Counted from the first letter of the stretch, positions 12,215 to 37,239 are shown. The stretch: 64,000 nucleotides of DNA from Pteria penguin (GCA_035048485.1 CM068585.1:16101501-16165500); one strand, 5' to 3'. Notes: generated by a model from the sequence alone, not told the origin. Program-made: numbers and translations.

Positions 12215-12680
12215 CTCGTACCCTCTGACTGTTATTTGAGACTACTACAGATCAAGGGTCTGAGCTCCCTTCTGGATCGGCATAACAAGGTTTGCTCATG
12301 TTGATTGTCAATTTATATATTTTTATATCTTAGTCTTACTCTATGCTATACGTGTTTATATTTTTATGTATTTTCAGAAGATTGTTGATCCTTGCTCTCT
12401 ATATGGAGGATTATTTATAGAGTTGTCATTTGATAACTTTTGATTTTTCTGATCATATGATCACTTTTGATCAGAAAAATCAAAAGTTATCAAATGACAG
12501 AATTTTAATTATGTGTCCTTTGATTATATTACTTTCGAGGAGAGTGGGAAGAAAGGTCTGTAAACCGGTTAAACATACCAATTGATTGACTACTGTGTAC
12601 AACACAGCGGGGAGGGGATTGACTGTGCAGAAGAATGGACCATTCCCCGCACCAGGATACAAACACAATACTGCTTTCTA
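12215..12680 (+). mobile_element. Dispersed repeat R, copy 1
   Basis: Shares ordered blocks with 60330-61165: 'ctctgactgtta', 'gatcaagg.tctgagctc', 'tgctctctatatggaggattatt', 'gtgtcctt', 'ccggttaa'. Related inverted copies lie at 37605-37720 and 44630-44935. No coding region is recognised. This copy contains a perfect 32-bp hairpin at 12424-12499 not seen in the others. Confidence 0.7.
12424..12499. repeat. Perfect 32-bp inverted repeat (hairpin)
   Basis: Arms 12424-12455 and 12468-12499 are exact reverse complements around a 12-base spacer. It lies inside repeat R copy 1, where other copies have no palindrome. Confidence 0.9.
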
Positions 12681-12689
12681 CATATTATA

Positions 12690-13320
12690 TCTATACACTG
12701 GTGAATAAAACATAATCTTCTCAAATAATGACGGTGTTTATTATCAAATTTTCATTATCATACAACAATATTTTGTTGGTGAAAAAAATTCTTGCTCTGG
12801 CTCTACCGAAAAAAAAGATCCCATGCCCCAAGACTTAGGAAAAAATGATAATCTGGCCGGGATGAAAAACCCAGCGCCCGATTATCAAATGGACGGCGCC
12901 CAAGTTGTAAGAATCTTGGAAGCAATGGGAGTGACATGGACATTGTACATGTATATAGATACTTAGAGGAATCAGAATGAAGCATTCTACTTTGAAAGAA
13001 TTCAGAAATTGGAACAGAAATGGAGAATGCATTGAGATGACGAGAGATTACACTGAATTGTTTCAATCCTGGATATTGCTAATTAAGGACATGGCGCCTT
13101 TTATCATCATTTTATCATACATCGTAAATAGAACATACATTAACATATTACGCTTACCTTCCTTTTTATAGACTGATAAGAAGTGAAAAATATACTTTTG
13201 CAAGCCTATTTGACAGTAACGTTACTTACTTAACAATTCATAAAATACACAAAATTAATGCGTTGCACGTAAGCTACAATGAGAAAATCCAAGAATAACT
13301 TGACAACGTGCAAAAGTGAC
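12690..13320. other. Region without a supported gene
   Basis: Both strands carry short ORFs between 12803 and 13171 that overlap each other, with no domain or convincing splice frame. A 'gcgcccgattatcaaatggacg' motif near 12885 matches a diverged copy at 12160. Confidence 0.4.
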
Positions 13321-13854
13321 GGAAAGACGTTAAAATCTTTGGATTTCGGACTGAAACCAAAAGCAACAACACTTCTTGCCGGGCCCTTCTAGATTACATT
13401 GATGTGTTTGGTTTGTTGGTTTATGCCACTGGTCGGGAAAGTTTTGCTTTCGGCTCAGGTGAGCTAAATTGAGTGGAAACTTTAGATAAAGAGCGTACAT
13501 CCGATAATACGTAGTGAAACCTGACGATTCATTTCCATCTGTAGTTGTTGGTAATAAAGATTCAGTCAAAAGATTTGAAGAAAATGCGGAAAACTAATGT
13601 CCACAGAAAGATAAAACAATTCATTACATATAACATGATGCTCTACAAGAAAGAAAAATATAGGGGATAGGGAGGGGTAGGGGTTGAATTCAACGCTCCA
13701 AATGCTATGAATATAATAAATCTATTAGCAAAATCACTGTAATAGAGTATTTTTCATATCACCAGGTAAAAAATAAATGATAAACATGTACATAGCGATG
13801 TCATAAAACCAAGGAAAAATTAGCTATTGTATTGTTACATTAATTAAATGATTA

Positions 13855-13975
13855 TCACTGAATTGTCATACTTACCCCTTGAACTGCATTTAAGATCTCG
13901 TGCGGATTTCCGTTTGTATTACATCGAGACTTCTCAATAAAACTGGCTAAGACAGGAACTCGGAAGCGGACTAGT
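13855..13975 (-). CDS. Possible orphan exon, minus strand
   Basis: On the minus strand a frame reading ...ASFIEKSRCNTNGNPHEI... runs from a plausible acceptor (pyrimidine-rich, ending cttag, about 13952) to a consensus donor GGG|GTAAGTATG at about 13877. A further good acceptor (caactacag) occurs at about 13527. The 56-bp satellite begins immediately upstream. It does not fit the frame needed to extend the TMEM272-like gene, which already ends at 19505. I do not recognise the sequence; it may be chance or part of another minus-strand gene. Confidence 0.2.
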
Positions 13976-13995
13976 TCCGGAATCACAAGGATTTG

Positions 13996-15003
13996 ATACC
14001 AGTGGCTTGGACATAGATGTAACATAATAAACGCTAGGATTGCGTTGTCGGGTACCACTGGCTTGGACATAGATGTAACATATTAAACGCTAGGATTGCG
14101 TTGTCGGGTACCACTGGCTTGGACATAGATATAACATATTAAACGCTAGGATTGCGTTGTCGGGTACCACTGGCTTGGACATAGATGTAACATATTAAAC
14201 GCTAGGATTGTGTTGTCGGGTACCAGTGGCTTGGACATAGATGTAACATATTAAACGCTAGGACTGCGTTGTCGGGTACCGGTTGCTTGGACATAGATAT
14301 AACATATTAAACGCTAGGATTGCGTTGTCGGGTACCAGTGGCTTGGACATATGATGTAACATATTAAACGCTAGGATTGCGTTGTCGGGTACCAGTGGCT
14401 TGGACATAGTTGTAACATATTAAACGCTAGGATTGCGTTGTCGGGTACCGGTGGCTTGGACATAGATGTAACATATTAAACGCTAGGACTGCGTTGTCGG
14501 GTACCAGTGGCTTGGACATAGCTGTAACATATTAAATACTAGGATTGTGTTGTCGGGTACCAGTGGCTTGGATATAGATGTAACATATTAAACGCTAGGA
14601 CTGCGTTGTCGGGTACCAGTGGCTTGGACATACCGGTAGATGTAACATATTAAACGCTAGGATTGCGTTGTCGGGTACCAGTGGCTTGGACATAGATGTA
14701 ACATATTAAACGCTAGGACTGCGTTGTCGGGTACCAGTGGCTTGGACATAGCTGTAACATATTAAATACTAGGATTGTGTTGTCGGGTACCAGTGGCTTT
14801 GACATAGCTGTAACATATTAAACGCTAGGACTGCGTTGTCGGGTACCAGTGGCTTGGACATAGATGTAACATATTAAACACTAGGATTGTGTTGTCGGGT
14901 ACCAGTGGCTTTGACATAGATGTAACGTATTAAACGCTGGGATTGCGTTGTCGGGTACCAGTGGCTTGGACATAGATGTAACAGATTCAGCGCTAGGATT
15001 GCG
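13996..15003. repeat. 56-bp satellite array, about 18 copies
   Basis: The unit begins GGCTTGGACATAGATGTAAC and contains KpnI-like GGTACC and AACGCTAGG. Spacing is 56 bp (for example 14004 and 14060), with small insertions near 14350 and 14630. The array ends abruptly at about 15003. Units show only scattered substitutions, implying recent amplification or homogenisation. Confidence 0.95.
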
Positions 15004-15009
15004 ATCCCA

Positions 15010-15890
15010 TGGTATGGAAGCGTTTAATCCAAGTTGAACTTCTTTTTGGCAATAGATATTCAGTATTAGTGATGAAAAATCAGACGTGTTTCTCTTTTAT
15101 GTCTGATTTTGCAATATATTCTTTATGCATGGATCAAACATTCTAGGTGGAGAAGATAGAGTTCCTGCCGAGCTGGACAAATGGATTAATTAAAGTTAAA
15201 ATACTGAAAAAAATCATAAATAATGACACTTTTCATTTACTTAGTAACAACAAATAAATGCATCATAAATGTGACATATACATGTATAAAATAAACTCAA
15301 ATTATCAAATTCATACACAAATGGTATGACGTCATATATTATTGGGCTGGGGGTAGGGGTTTGTATCAAACTACCATTATCATTTACAATATTGATTATT
15401 TTTACATAATGTGATGAGTTTTATACATAAATGAATACATATAATCCAGTATCAACAAGATGTCATATGAAAAATAAAATAAGAACACAATGTTTGGAAC
15501 ACTGATTTCCACTAGGTATATCCCGAATATCAATTCATCAAGAAATACTTAAACACGAGTGTTGTGGTGCTGTTCAACATTTCATATAAAACGTTAATCA
15601 GGTTAGTAGGTGTAGACATAAAAAATGTAATGTTATTGCTTAATATAAATACCATACATTATCATCAAAAATAGGGCACCGCTGAACTGCACACAATACG
15701 CAGGCATTTTGTTATCCTAGATGTCATATAAACCTAAACTAAATATCCAATGTAATCAGTACAGGTAAGATAGTATCAGTTTTCTTCTTCACTTGTTTGC
15801 AAGTTATTTGAACTTTTTTGCACATCCATCATTTTTCATGTTGACATCCCCTCCTTTCATTAAAGCACCGACTACAACTGCATTAAATAT
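15010..15890. other. AT-rich region without recognised features
   Basis: No ORF of note, splice frame or repeat family was identified on either strand. Confidence 0.5.
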
Positions 15891-16345
15891 CGGGGTGTGA
15901 AAATTCCTGTTCAATTTGTACATCTTCATAATGTTATCTTTCTTTGAAACAAATTTCATCAAAATCCACCGAAGAATTTAGGAGGAGTTGCAAGACAAGG
16001 CATAGAAGTATCTAAGTCGAAGGATCATAACATTGCAAATTTTTTGACAGCATTCCCCATCTAGTAAGTATATCTTTATATGGTGTTCTTTCTTTTTACC
16101 ATGTTTTATCAAATTCCCCCAAAAGATTTCATCAAAATTTCCCTAAGGGTTTAGGAGGAGTTGCAAAGACGAGGTATTTTAAGAAAATCCATGTCCAAGG
16201 GCCATAACTCCTGTAATTGTTTTGGACAGCATTTCCCTTGCAATATGCCAACTTCATATGCTGTTCTTTCATTGCACCAAATTTCATCAAAAACCCTCAA
16301 AGATTTAGGACGAGTTGCGAAGACAAGATAGGTGGGACAGACGGA
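15890..16345. repeat. Degenerate tandem repeat, period about 150-175 bp
   Basis: The block 'tttaggaggagttgc' recurs at 15977, 16150 and 16303 (the last as 'tttaggacgagttgc'), each preceded by 'caaatttcatcaaaa' and followed by 'aagacaag', 'catAact' and 'gacagcat'. This is a pattern I associate with dispersed molluscan repeats. No protein is encoded. Confidence 0.75.
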
Positions 16346-16449
16346 AGACAGCGGTATAGCATAATACGCCCACATTTTATGCGGTCGTAAAAATCGGAAC
16401 AACACAATTAAAGTCAGTAACAAAATGTGCATTTGACACCTTCTATACA

Positions 16450-16709
16450 AGAAGGTTGCCTGCTTTGATTTCTCCGTATATAAATATATACGGAATTTAC
16501 AAGATATGACTCTTTCTACTGGGTATATGTTGCTAGGAAGCAGGAGATGCTCACTCTCCCCAGGCTCCTGATCTCACTCCACCAAGGGGGTTCACATATG
16601 CTCTTCAAGTGGACATTTTCGTTGTTGGTTTTTATTTCACTGATTTTGTAAGTCCTTTGGTTTCGTGATTTTCGGACTTTGGTTTGGATTTATCCATCAT
16701 CTTTACATA
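16450..16709 (+). mobile_element. Bivalve-type dispersed repeat, copy 1
   Basis: Matches 48880-49150 over its full length, including 'gaatttaca.gat', 'actgggtatatg', 'aagcaggagatgctcactct' and the end 'tttatccatcatctttaca'. Recurring full-length ends suggest a defined unit of about 260 bp. I recall the core as frequent in oyster transcripts and genomes. It ends directly against a large hairpin element. Confidence 0.8.
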
Positions 16710-17011
16710 CAATCTTATTGAAACGCGACTTGTAACTTCGTTCCTCTACGCTACTCTCCATGTACAAGATCTTACAACTGCCGATTCGAGGTCATCTCAG
16801 GATGACCTTTCAGTACAGCCAGTCAGAATTTGAGTTAGAGATCTTTCGGTATTGTTTGTATGTAATATAACACCGAAAGATCTCTAACTCCAATTCTGAT
16901 TGGCTGTTCTGAAAGGTCATCCTGAGATGACCTCGAATCGGCAGTTGTAAGATCTTGTACATGGAGAGTATCGTAGAGGAGCGAAATAGAAGTCGCGTTT
17001 TAATAAGATTG
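16710..17011. mobile_element. Large fold-back hairpin, 141-bp arms
   Basis: Arms 16710-16850 and 16872-17011 are reverse complements with only a few mismatches, around a 21-base loop. The termini read CAATCTTATTGAAACGCGAC and its complement (AACGCG/CGCGTT conserved). This is the longest near-perfect inverted repeat in the window. The high arm identity suggests a young fold-back MITE, or arms kept alike by gene conversion. No target-site duplication is obvious. Confidence 0.9.
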
Positions 17012-17029
17012 CTTTACATGTGACTGCAT

Positions 17030-17745
17030 ATATATACAGAGTACCTGTATTCAGTAACACGTATAATACATGATGTGATTGTGTAGGCCTACGTACAAAG
17101 TACATATATTCAGCAATATGTGAGGATGTGAATTTATATAAACAAAAACAATATAAAAATAAAAATAAAAACTATATATATAAAACAGTGTGTATAATAC
17201 AGTTTATGATTGTATACATGCAAAGTACCTGCATTCAGTAATATGTATAATACAAGATGTAATTGCGTGTCGAAATTTTATATGGCGCATTCTTATTCCA
17301 TCCAGGGCACAGGTCGGCGCATTGTTGTTATAAATAGTACATGAACCTCCTGTACAATTGACCATACAAATTGAGAGAGAGATAAAAACTTGTTTGTGTC
17401 ATGATGAAAATTAATGACATTTTATGAACTTATTCAAATGGTATACTGTATATGCTAAGTGCCAGGAGAGACAGGTTTTCATTAAAACATTTTCCATAAA
17501 AACCAATGCCCTGAAATCCCTATGGAGGCCTAGGCACCCCCATACCTTTGGCCAACAGAATTTGCAGCTGATGGGACATCATCTGCAAATTCTAGAGAGA
17601 TCCTTGCATACAAAGTGCATGCATTCAGTAGTATGCACAATGCATGATGCAATTGTATACATAGGTACATTTATTCAGTAATATGTACAATACATGATGT
17701 AATTGTATACATACAAAGTACATGTATTCACTAATATGTATTTAT
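17030..17745. repeat. Degenerate tandem repeat, about 54-bp unit
   Basis: 'gtacatgtattcagtaatatgtacaatacatgatgtaattg'-like units occur at about 17040-17115, 17205-17265 and 17600-17745, interrupted by unique sequence. The ORF at 17424-17681 overlaps them and is not convincing. Confidence 0.65.
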
Positions 17746-17751
17746 TGTATG

Positions 17752-17753
17752 AC

Positions 17754-17794
<41 letters not shown>

Positions 17795-18022
17795 TTTGTT
17801 TAACGTCACACCACGATTATTTCACGTATATGGTAACGACATCTGCTTGGTGCGGGGTACACAAATTTTGACCTTTGCAACGGACCCACTCGAAGCAGTG
17901 AGGGATCTTTAACGTGCCATGCATACCACGACACGGGGCCTCGGTTTTTACTGTCTCATCCGAAAGACAGGACACCGGCATGACCAGAGCGGGAATCGAA
18001 CCCCGGCCTTCCGATCAGGAAC
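17752..18022 (-). mobile_element. tRNA-derived SINE, family B (5' truncated)
   Basis: Minus-strand orientation: the (GATT)n block at 17752-17795 is the complement of the 3' tail, and GGAATCGAACCCC near 17992 is the complement of a pol III B box. The body matches copies at 57117-57394 and 28335-28597 (CACGTATATGGT, GAAGCAGTGAGGGATC, CGGTTTTTACTGTCT.ATCCGAAA). The A-box end is incomplete. Confidence 0.8.
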
Positions 18023-18178
18023 TACCAGAAATCATCTGGCAGACCTTCCAAACGACAAAACTTTTTGAGACGATTCTAGGTTCAACAAAACACCTCACAA
18101 CATCTCAAATAACACTGTCATAGCATATGCGTGTTTGCAGAAATGAATATCAGTATAACTCTAAACACAATGAAAAGT

Positions 18179-18352
18179 GGGCAGGCTTGGTGTAATGGTT
18201 AAGCGTTTGCGGCGCCGACAATCCGGGTTCGATTCCCGGGTTGCGCCACTACATGTATGTTTAAGAGGTTGGTAACCTCTTGCTTCCATGTCGTGATATG
18301 ACTGAAATATTGTTGAAAGCGACTTAAAACACCAATCAACCAACCAACCAAT
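18179..18352 (+). mobile_element. tRNA-derived SINE, family A, full length
   Basis: An 11-bp target-site duplication CAATGAAAAGT flanks it (18168-18178 and 18353-18363). Pol III A box TGGTGTAATGG lies near 18188 and B box GGTTCGATTCC at 18226-18236. The tail is (CAAC/CAAT)n. Family A copies also lie at 23531-23700 and 24344-24500. Intact promoter boxes and a perfect duplication indicate a recent insertion. It is not a functional tRNA gene: downstream sequence replaces the acceptor stem. Confidence 0.92.
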
Positions 18353-18699
18353 CAATGAAAAGTATGGCGAAAATAGGCATATTTCTTCACATGAGAAAAA
18401 GTAACAAAATAATAATAATAGCTAAATAAATACATGTAAATAAATACAGACATAACATTTCTTAACACGTATTAGTTTATACATCATAAATTCGAGTTAT
18501 CTGAGCTTCAAACACCCAGCAATTTTTTAATAATTCTACTAATAGCTGACAGACTGTTAAATAAAATGAATAAAAACGACCTTAAAATGTAATAAATGTA
18601 AAAAGGAATAAGTAAACAGGAATATCAGTAAAACTGGGGGATGCTCCCCGAATTGCATCTAACCAATAACAATTTTTCTGTATAATGAAATATTGGGAA

Positions 18700-19285
18700 A
18701 TTCTTGATATTAAGGCCTTTCATAACATTCAGGGTTGTTATTTTAAGTGAGTATTTTCCAACATTCAAAAGGACAAAGGATTCCTTGTCCCAAGGAACAT
18801 TCGTGTGAAATAAGATCAAATTCTGGTCAACAGTCAATTAGATATATTGGAATAAAAGCCATTTTAAATATTTTAGAATGTGTTCTGAGTGACATAGACC
18901 TTGATGAAATGACCAACAGAAACCTTTGTCCAAATTTCACTGTCCAAAGTATTTGTGATAAATATAATACAATTCCGATAAACAGATAGATTTGAGGCCT
19001 TCAGAAATATTTTAGGGATATGTTGTAAGTGACTTTGGCATTGCAAATATGACCTTGATTCACTTTTATCCGAAAGTCCCTTTTTCCTGGAACATTTGAG
19101 TGAAATATATGATACGATTTTGATGAATGGGATAAGAGATAAGAGGCCTTTCATAATATTCAATATGTGCTGATTGAGTTTGAACCTAGAGAAATGACTT
19201 TGAGTTACTTCTGTCCAAAAGCCCCTACCAATCGAACAGTTGTGTGAAAAATGATACAATACAGATGGACGGATGGACAGACACG
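18700..19285. repeat. Degenerate tandem repeat ending in a GGACGGATGGACAGAC motif
   Basis: Blocks such as 'aggcctt.cataa.att', 'gaacatt.gtgtgaaat.atgata' and 'tgactttgag' recur about every 130-150 bp. The cluster lies just beyond the predicted 3' end of the TMEM272-like gene. The 143-aa minus ORF across it is repeat-derived. Confidence 0.6.
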
Positions 19286-19305
19286 ACAACACAGGTGTAA
19301 ACAAA

Positions 19306-19311
19306 TTTAAT
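19306..19311 (-). promoter_or_regulatory. Candidate poly(A) signal ATTAAA
   Basis: ATTAAA on the minus strand about 195 bases after the stop of the TMEM272-like gene, followed by a GT-rich stretch (tgttgtcgtgtctg). This is the best poly(A) candidate downstream of the stop. It implies a short 3' UTR. Confidence 0.45.
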
Positions 19312-19504
19312 AAATAGAGATAGATTTAACAGTACATAATTCTGGGATCGACTTTCGAAGGGTTGAGTGGCAAAGTTTGCCGCCCATTGTCTACGCCATA
19401 GAGGCTGTGGGAAGAGGTTAGGATCATGATCTGAGGACGGAAGTCCTCACTGCGCTCCGTTGAATCTTCCATTTCCTTAACCCTTTCCCTTAATGTGCCA
19501 CTGC

Positions 19505-33329
<13,825 letters not shown>

Positions 33330-33644
33330 CAGCAAACGTCAGAAACCTGAAATCATAGAAGAGGATACGCCAATTATTTCTATCCCCTTACAGCCACTGT
33401 TAACCTGCATGGCCGTAGGAACAGGTGACAACATGCCCCCTCCCCTAATTTTTTGGCCGATCATAATTGTTTCATACGTTGTTATCTTAATTTACCAAAT
33501 TGTTTTCATAACATAACACTCATAACATGCAATTGATTTGCAATCTTGTAAGTTGTATTGCAGCAGTATGTTTAAATGTTTTTCTTTTCTTTCTGAGCGT
33601 TAATACTACAAGTCATTTTCATCATGCAAAGGTAAAAAGTGTTC

Positions 33645-35245
33645 AATAATCTGTGTAATGAGCTCAGAAGGGAGAACAAACACCTGTATGATGAGCTCAG
33701 AAGGGAGAACAAACACCTGTATGCTGAGCTCAGAAGGGAGAACAAACACCTGTATGCTGAGCTCAGAAGGGAGAACAAACACCTGTATGATGAGCTGAGA
33801 GGGGAGAACAAACACCTGTATGCTGAGCTCAGAAGGGAGAACAAACACCTGTATGCTGAGCTTAGAAGGGAGAACAAACACCTGTATGCTGAGCTTAGAA
33901 GGGAAGAAGGTAAGCCGAGTGATCACTTCAGACAGGAGGAAAGTAAAAAATGTGGTTAGCTTAGGTGGGAGGACAGTAATCTGTGTGATGAGCTGAGAGG
34001 GCAGAACAGTAAACTGTATGATCAGTTCAGACAATAAGCTATCTTTGTCCTCAGCTTACTGCTGAAAAGCAGTAAGCTGTATACATAGTCAGCTCTGGCG
34101 GAAAGGCAGTAAGCTGTACATATGATCAGCTCATGTACGAGAGCAGACAGTTGATTATGTGATCAGCCCAGACGGGAAAGCAGTTACCTGTATATACCGG
34201 TACGAGCATCTGGGACAGGAGAGCAGTTAGCTGTATTTGTGATCAGTCCAGACGGGGAAGCAGTTAGCTGTATACGTTGGCAGCTTAGATGGGAAGGCAG
34301 TAAGTTGTATATGTACATGTAATCAGCTGAGGCGGGAAATCAGTTAGCTGTATATCTGGGCAGCTCAGATGGGAAGGCAGTAGGTTGTGTTTGTCATCAG
34401 CTCACATGAGAAGGCAGTACATTTATGTGATCAGCTCAGATGGGAAGGCAGTAAGCTGTATATGTCAGCAGCTCAGATGGAAAGAAATGAGCTGTATTGT
34501 CATCAGCTCAGACGAGAAGGCAGCATATTTATATGATCATTTCAGACGGGATGGCAGTAAGCTGTATATGTCAGCAGCTCAGATAGGAAAGAAATGAGCT
34601 GTGTTGTGGACAGCTCAAGTGGGAGAGTGGCAAACTGTACACCTCAAAAAGGACAGATTTTGATACGAACAGCTTAGGTGTAAAGATGTGATCAGTTCAA
34701 GCGGGAGGTCAGTAAGTCGTATATATGGCAGTTATCTCTGTGTGGTAAAGTTCAGGTGGAAGGGATAATAAAATATAAAGATAATACGCTCAGACGGAAG
34801 GACAGTATGTTGTGTGATCAGCTTAGACAGGAGGACAGTAATCTTTGTGATCAGCTCAGGCGGGAATGCAGTAATCCAGTGGCGGATCCAGAATTTCCGA
34901 AAAGGGGGCCCCAAATGGGTATTAACCAAACTTCTCAGTCATTTTTGGTGCAAAATCTGGATTTTTACTAGTAAATATGTGACCAAAAGGGGGTCCGGGC
35001 CCCCCTCTAAATCCGCCACTGTAATCTGTGTGATGAGCTCAGACGGAAGGACAGTAAGCTGTGTGATCAGCTCAGACGGAAGGACACTAAGTTGCGTGAT
35101 CAGCTCAGACGGAAGGACACTAAGTTGCGTGATCAGCTCAGACGGAAGGACACTAAGTTGCGTGATCAGCTCAAATGGGAGGACAGTAATCTGTATAATA
35201 AGCTCAAACCTGAGGACAGTGCGTTGTGTAATTATTTCAGAGAGG
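33645..35245. repeat. 33-bp minisatellite and its degenerate extension
   Basis: Near-perfect GAGCTCAGAAGGGAGAACAA-type 33-bp units at 33655-33905. Increasingly diverged 30-40-bp units (AGCAGTAAGCTGTATATGTG / GATCAGCTCAGACGGGAAGG) run to 34870, and a second homogeneous block lies at 35030-35200. An 11-codon unit gives ORFs such as ELRRENKHLYA, but the frame is lost across the array, so coding is unlikely. It lies in the 5' intron of the TMEM272-like gene. Confidence 0.9.
34877..35021. mobile_element. MITE (CAGTGGCGGAT) with TAATC target duplication
   Basis: 145 bp, exact terminal inverted repeats of 11 bp. It is flanked by TAATC (34872-34876 and 35022-35026) and splits one 33-bp minisatellite unit, so the pre-insertion site can be read directly. 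Confidence 0.93.
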
Positions 35246-35765
35246 AGTGCTATAATATGTAAAGTCGATGAGTTCAAGCGAAAAGGGCAGTAAACTGTAT
35301 GTGATCTGTGGGTAGAGGGAATGGGAGTTGTACTGAACTCGATCTATACGAGATTTATAAAATGGTGGCACAATATTTGTAATGTCATATGAGTAGGAAC
35401 AGGTAAACAATTTATTTTGTCCAATATGTCGAAACAGGAAGAAGGATAAAGTACAATAACAAGATCGTCATACAAATTGTCCCAAATGTTAAATATCTTA
35501 GGCTTATATTTTCAATAGAATGTTTCCACCTTATTTTTCCTTTCCAAGGCGTACTCTCAAATACACTCAATTCTAGCAATGACAAGGCAATTCAAACGAA
35601 ACAGGTACAGGACATACGTCCATTCATTTTCCCTTATTGCCAGTGTTTAGTCCCCTTTCTTAACCTATTAACTTGATATACATTAGTATATTATATATGG
35701 TGAAATAATATGCAATATTTTCTATACACATCACTTGATGTAGATACAGGTAGATGTAAACTTAC

Positions 35766-35835
35766 TTGGAAGGTGTAATCAATATCCAGTGTTTGTTGTG
35801 GATTCCAGGTTGATCTATACACTAAACAAATTTAA
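35766..35835 (-). other. Probable 5' non-coding exon of the TMEM272-like gene
   Basis: Consensus donor TTCCAA|GTAAGTTT (exon end 35766) on the minus strand, with no ATG-led frame just upstream. Splicing to the acceptor at 33347 gives a 5' UTR. The exon start is not determinable. A TATATATATATA stretch at 35989-36001 is a possible but weak TATA region. Confidence 0.4.
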
Positions 35836-36339
35836 ATCCGACGAGCTCTTTAATAACCCGAGACGGAACTGACCTCATTTCGAACAAGTGTATAATTAGT
35901 ATACATGCATACATATTCACACACGTGTATCGAAGTTCGATGAGGATTATAGCCTCTTTCCTCATCAGTGAATCTACGATCGATATGTATATATATATAT
36001 ACCCGCTCTGGTTATAGCGTGTGACCATAATAGGTTAGTAGACAACTCGAAGCTCAGAGGATCGGATAGCTCCAGCTGCAGTACGTATGTTAGGTTCCAG
36101 TTCAAAGGACTCTATATTTATTGTTCAATATCATGACAGGGTTTCACTCATAATATACATGTACTAAGTTTGAAATACATTTGTTAAGCTCTATTGAAAT
36201 ATTATGTCCCAGTAACAAATCTGAAACCATAGAACATTGTCTAGGAACATATATATAACGGTAACATAAACTGCGGGTCCATTTACGCTATAATCTGCCG
36301 TAAGAGAAATATTCAAAACATAAAATATTCGTTTCGTTC

Positions 36340-36483
36340 AAAAAGAGTAACTCAAGTATTCAATGTAGTATTCACAAAAGAGTAACTCAAGTATTCAATG
36401 TAGTATTCACAAAAGAGTAACTCAAGTATTCAATGTAGTATTCACAAAAGAGTAACTCAAGTATTCAATGTAGTATTCACAAA
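36340..36483. repeat. 35-bp tandem repeat, four copies
   Basis: 'agagtaactcaagtattcaa' plus 15 bases at exact 35-bp spacing (36346, 36381, 36416, 36451), essentially identical. Confidence 0.95.
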
Positions 36484-36790
36484 TGAATAAGTGGTCCTAA
36501 TGGATCTGAACCTTGAGCGTATGACAAACGTAGAGAATATCAAAATATTTTCCAGTGAGAATGTCTGATATCAAACTTTACACAGGAATAACAACAAAAA
36601 CACATGGTTCTTGAAAATCAAAGAAAACTGACGGTACCCTGGTGGTCCTAATAGTACGCTGCTCAGTTTTTTTGTTTTTGCTTTTTTATTTTATTTTATT
36701 TTATTTCTGTGTTTCATTTCTTTCCAATTACATTTGCTTCAATAAAATTGGTTAATATACACAAAATCGGTGCATTATAAGCAACTGACT

Positions 36791-36919
36791 ATGAGAAAAT
36801 CAAAGAAATTACCTGAATATGTACAAAAACGGCGTTTTGAACTGCAACGTTATTTTGCTGATCAAAAGAAAAAGCTCGTCAAAGAAAGGTACCTTGATGG
36901 CATATGTCTCCCACCCTGA
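36791..36919 (+). CDS. Coding-like small ORF, or minus-strand exon
   Basis: Plus strand: ATG-led 42-residue frame rich in Lys/Arg (KLPEYVQKRRFELQRYFADQ ... ERYLDGICLPP), stop at 36917. Minus strand: 36954-36893 is bounded by a good acceptor (tttctgtttcag) and donor CAAG|GTACCT and is open in one frame (FCTIRQGMRSGWETYAIK). The two readings overlap; both may reflect a dispersed repeat. Neither is recognised. Confidence 0.2.
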   Translation: MRKSKKLPEYVQKRRFELQRYFADQKKKLVKERYLDGICLPP

Positions 36920-37239
36920 ACGCATCCCTTGGCGAATCGTGCAGAACTTCAAAACTGAAACAGAAACTTTTTAAAAATACTTTGCTTACTTAATAACCAC
37001 CTAGTTTCACCAAAATCTTTTCACTAGTTCTCAAATTATTATTACATACAAATATTTTATCACATTGTTGTGGTGTTTATGCAGTGAAATATCGCTATGT
37101 CATAAATTAATTTATGACATAGATGACGTCATAGCGTGAAACGAATTATGTCAAGCCGGTGTTTGATGACATAAACACCTTTAAACTGAACGTTAACGTG
37201 TGATGAAAAGAATCTGAAATGAATTTTCATTTCAGATCT

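Noticed and set aside
18181..18250. tRNA gene (A and B boxes present)
   Set aside because: The sequence continues into a SINE body with a (CAAT)n tail and has target-site duplications. The acceptor stem does not close.
18873..19304. 143-aa minus-strand ORF
   Set aside because: It covers a degenerate tandem repeat and shows no domain. 'LSCLSIRPSV' arises from the GGACGGATGGACAGAC motif common in molluscan repeats.
33639..33959. Coiled-coil repeat protein (ELRRENKHLYA)
   Set aside because: Same reason for the 33-bp unit. The array continues out of frame for more than 1 kb and both strands are open.
37080..37235. Short palindromes around 'catttcagat' and 'atgacgtcat'
   Set aside because: Short AT-rich inverted motifs; expected by chance in this composition, and no element ends were found.
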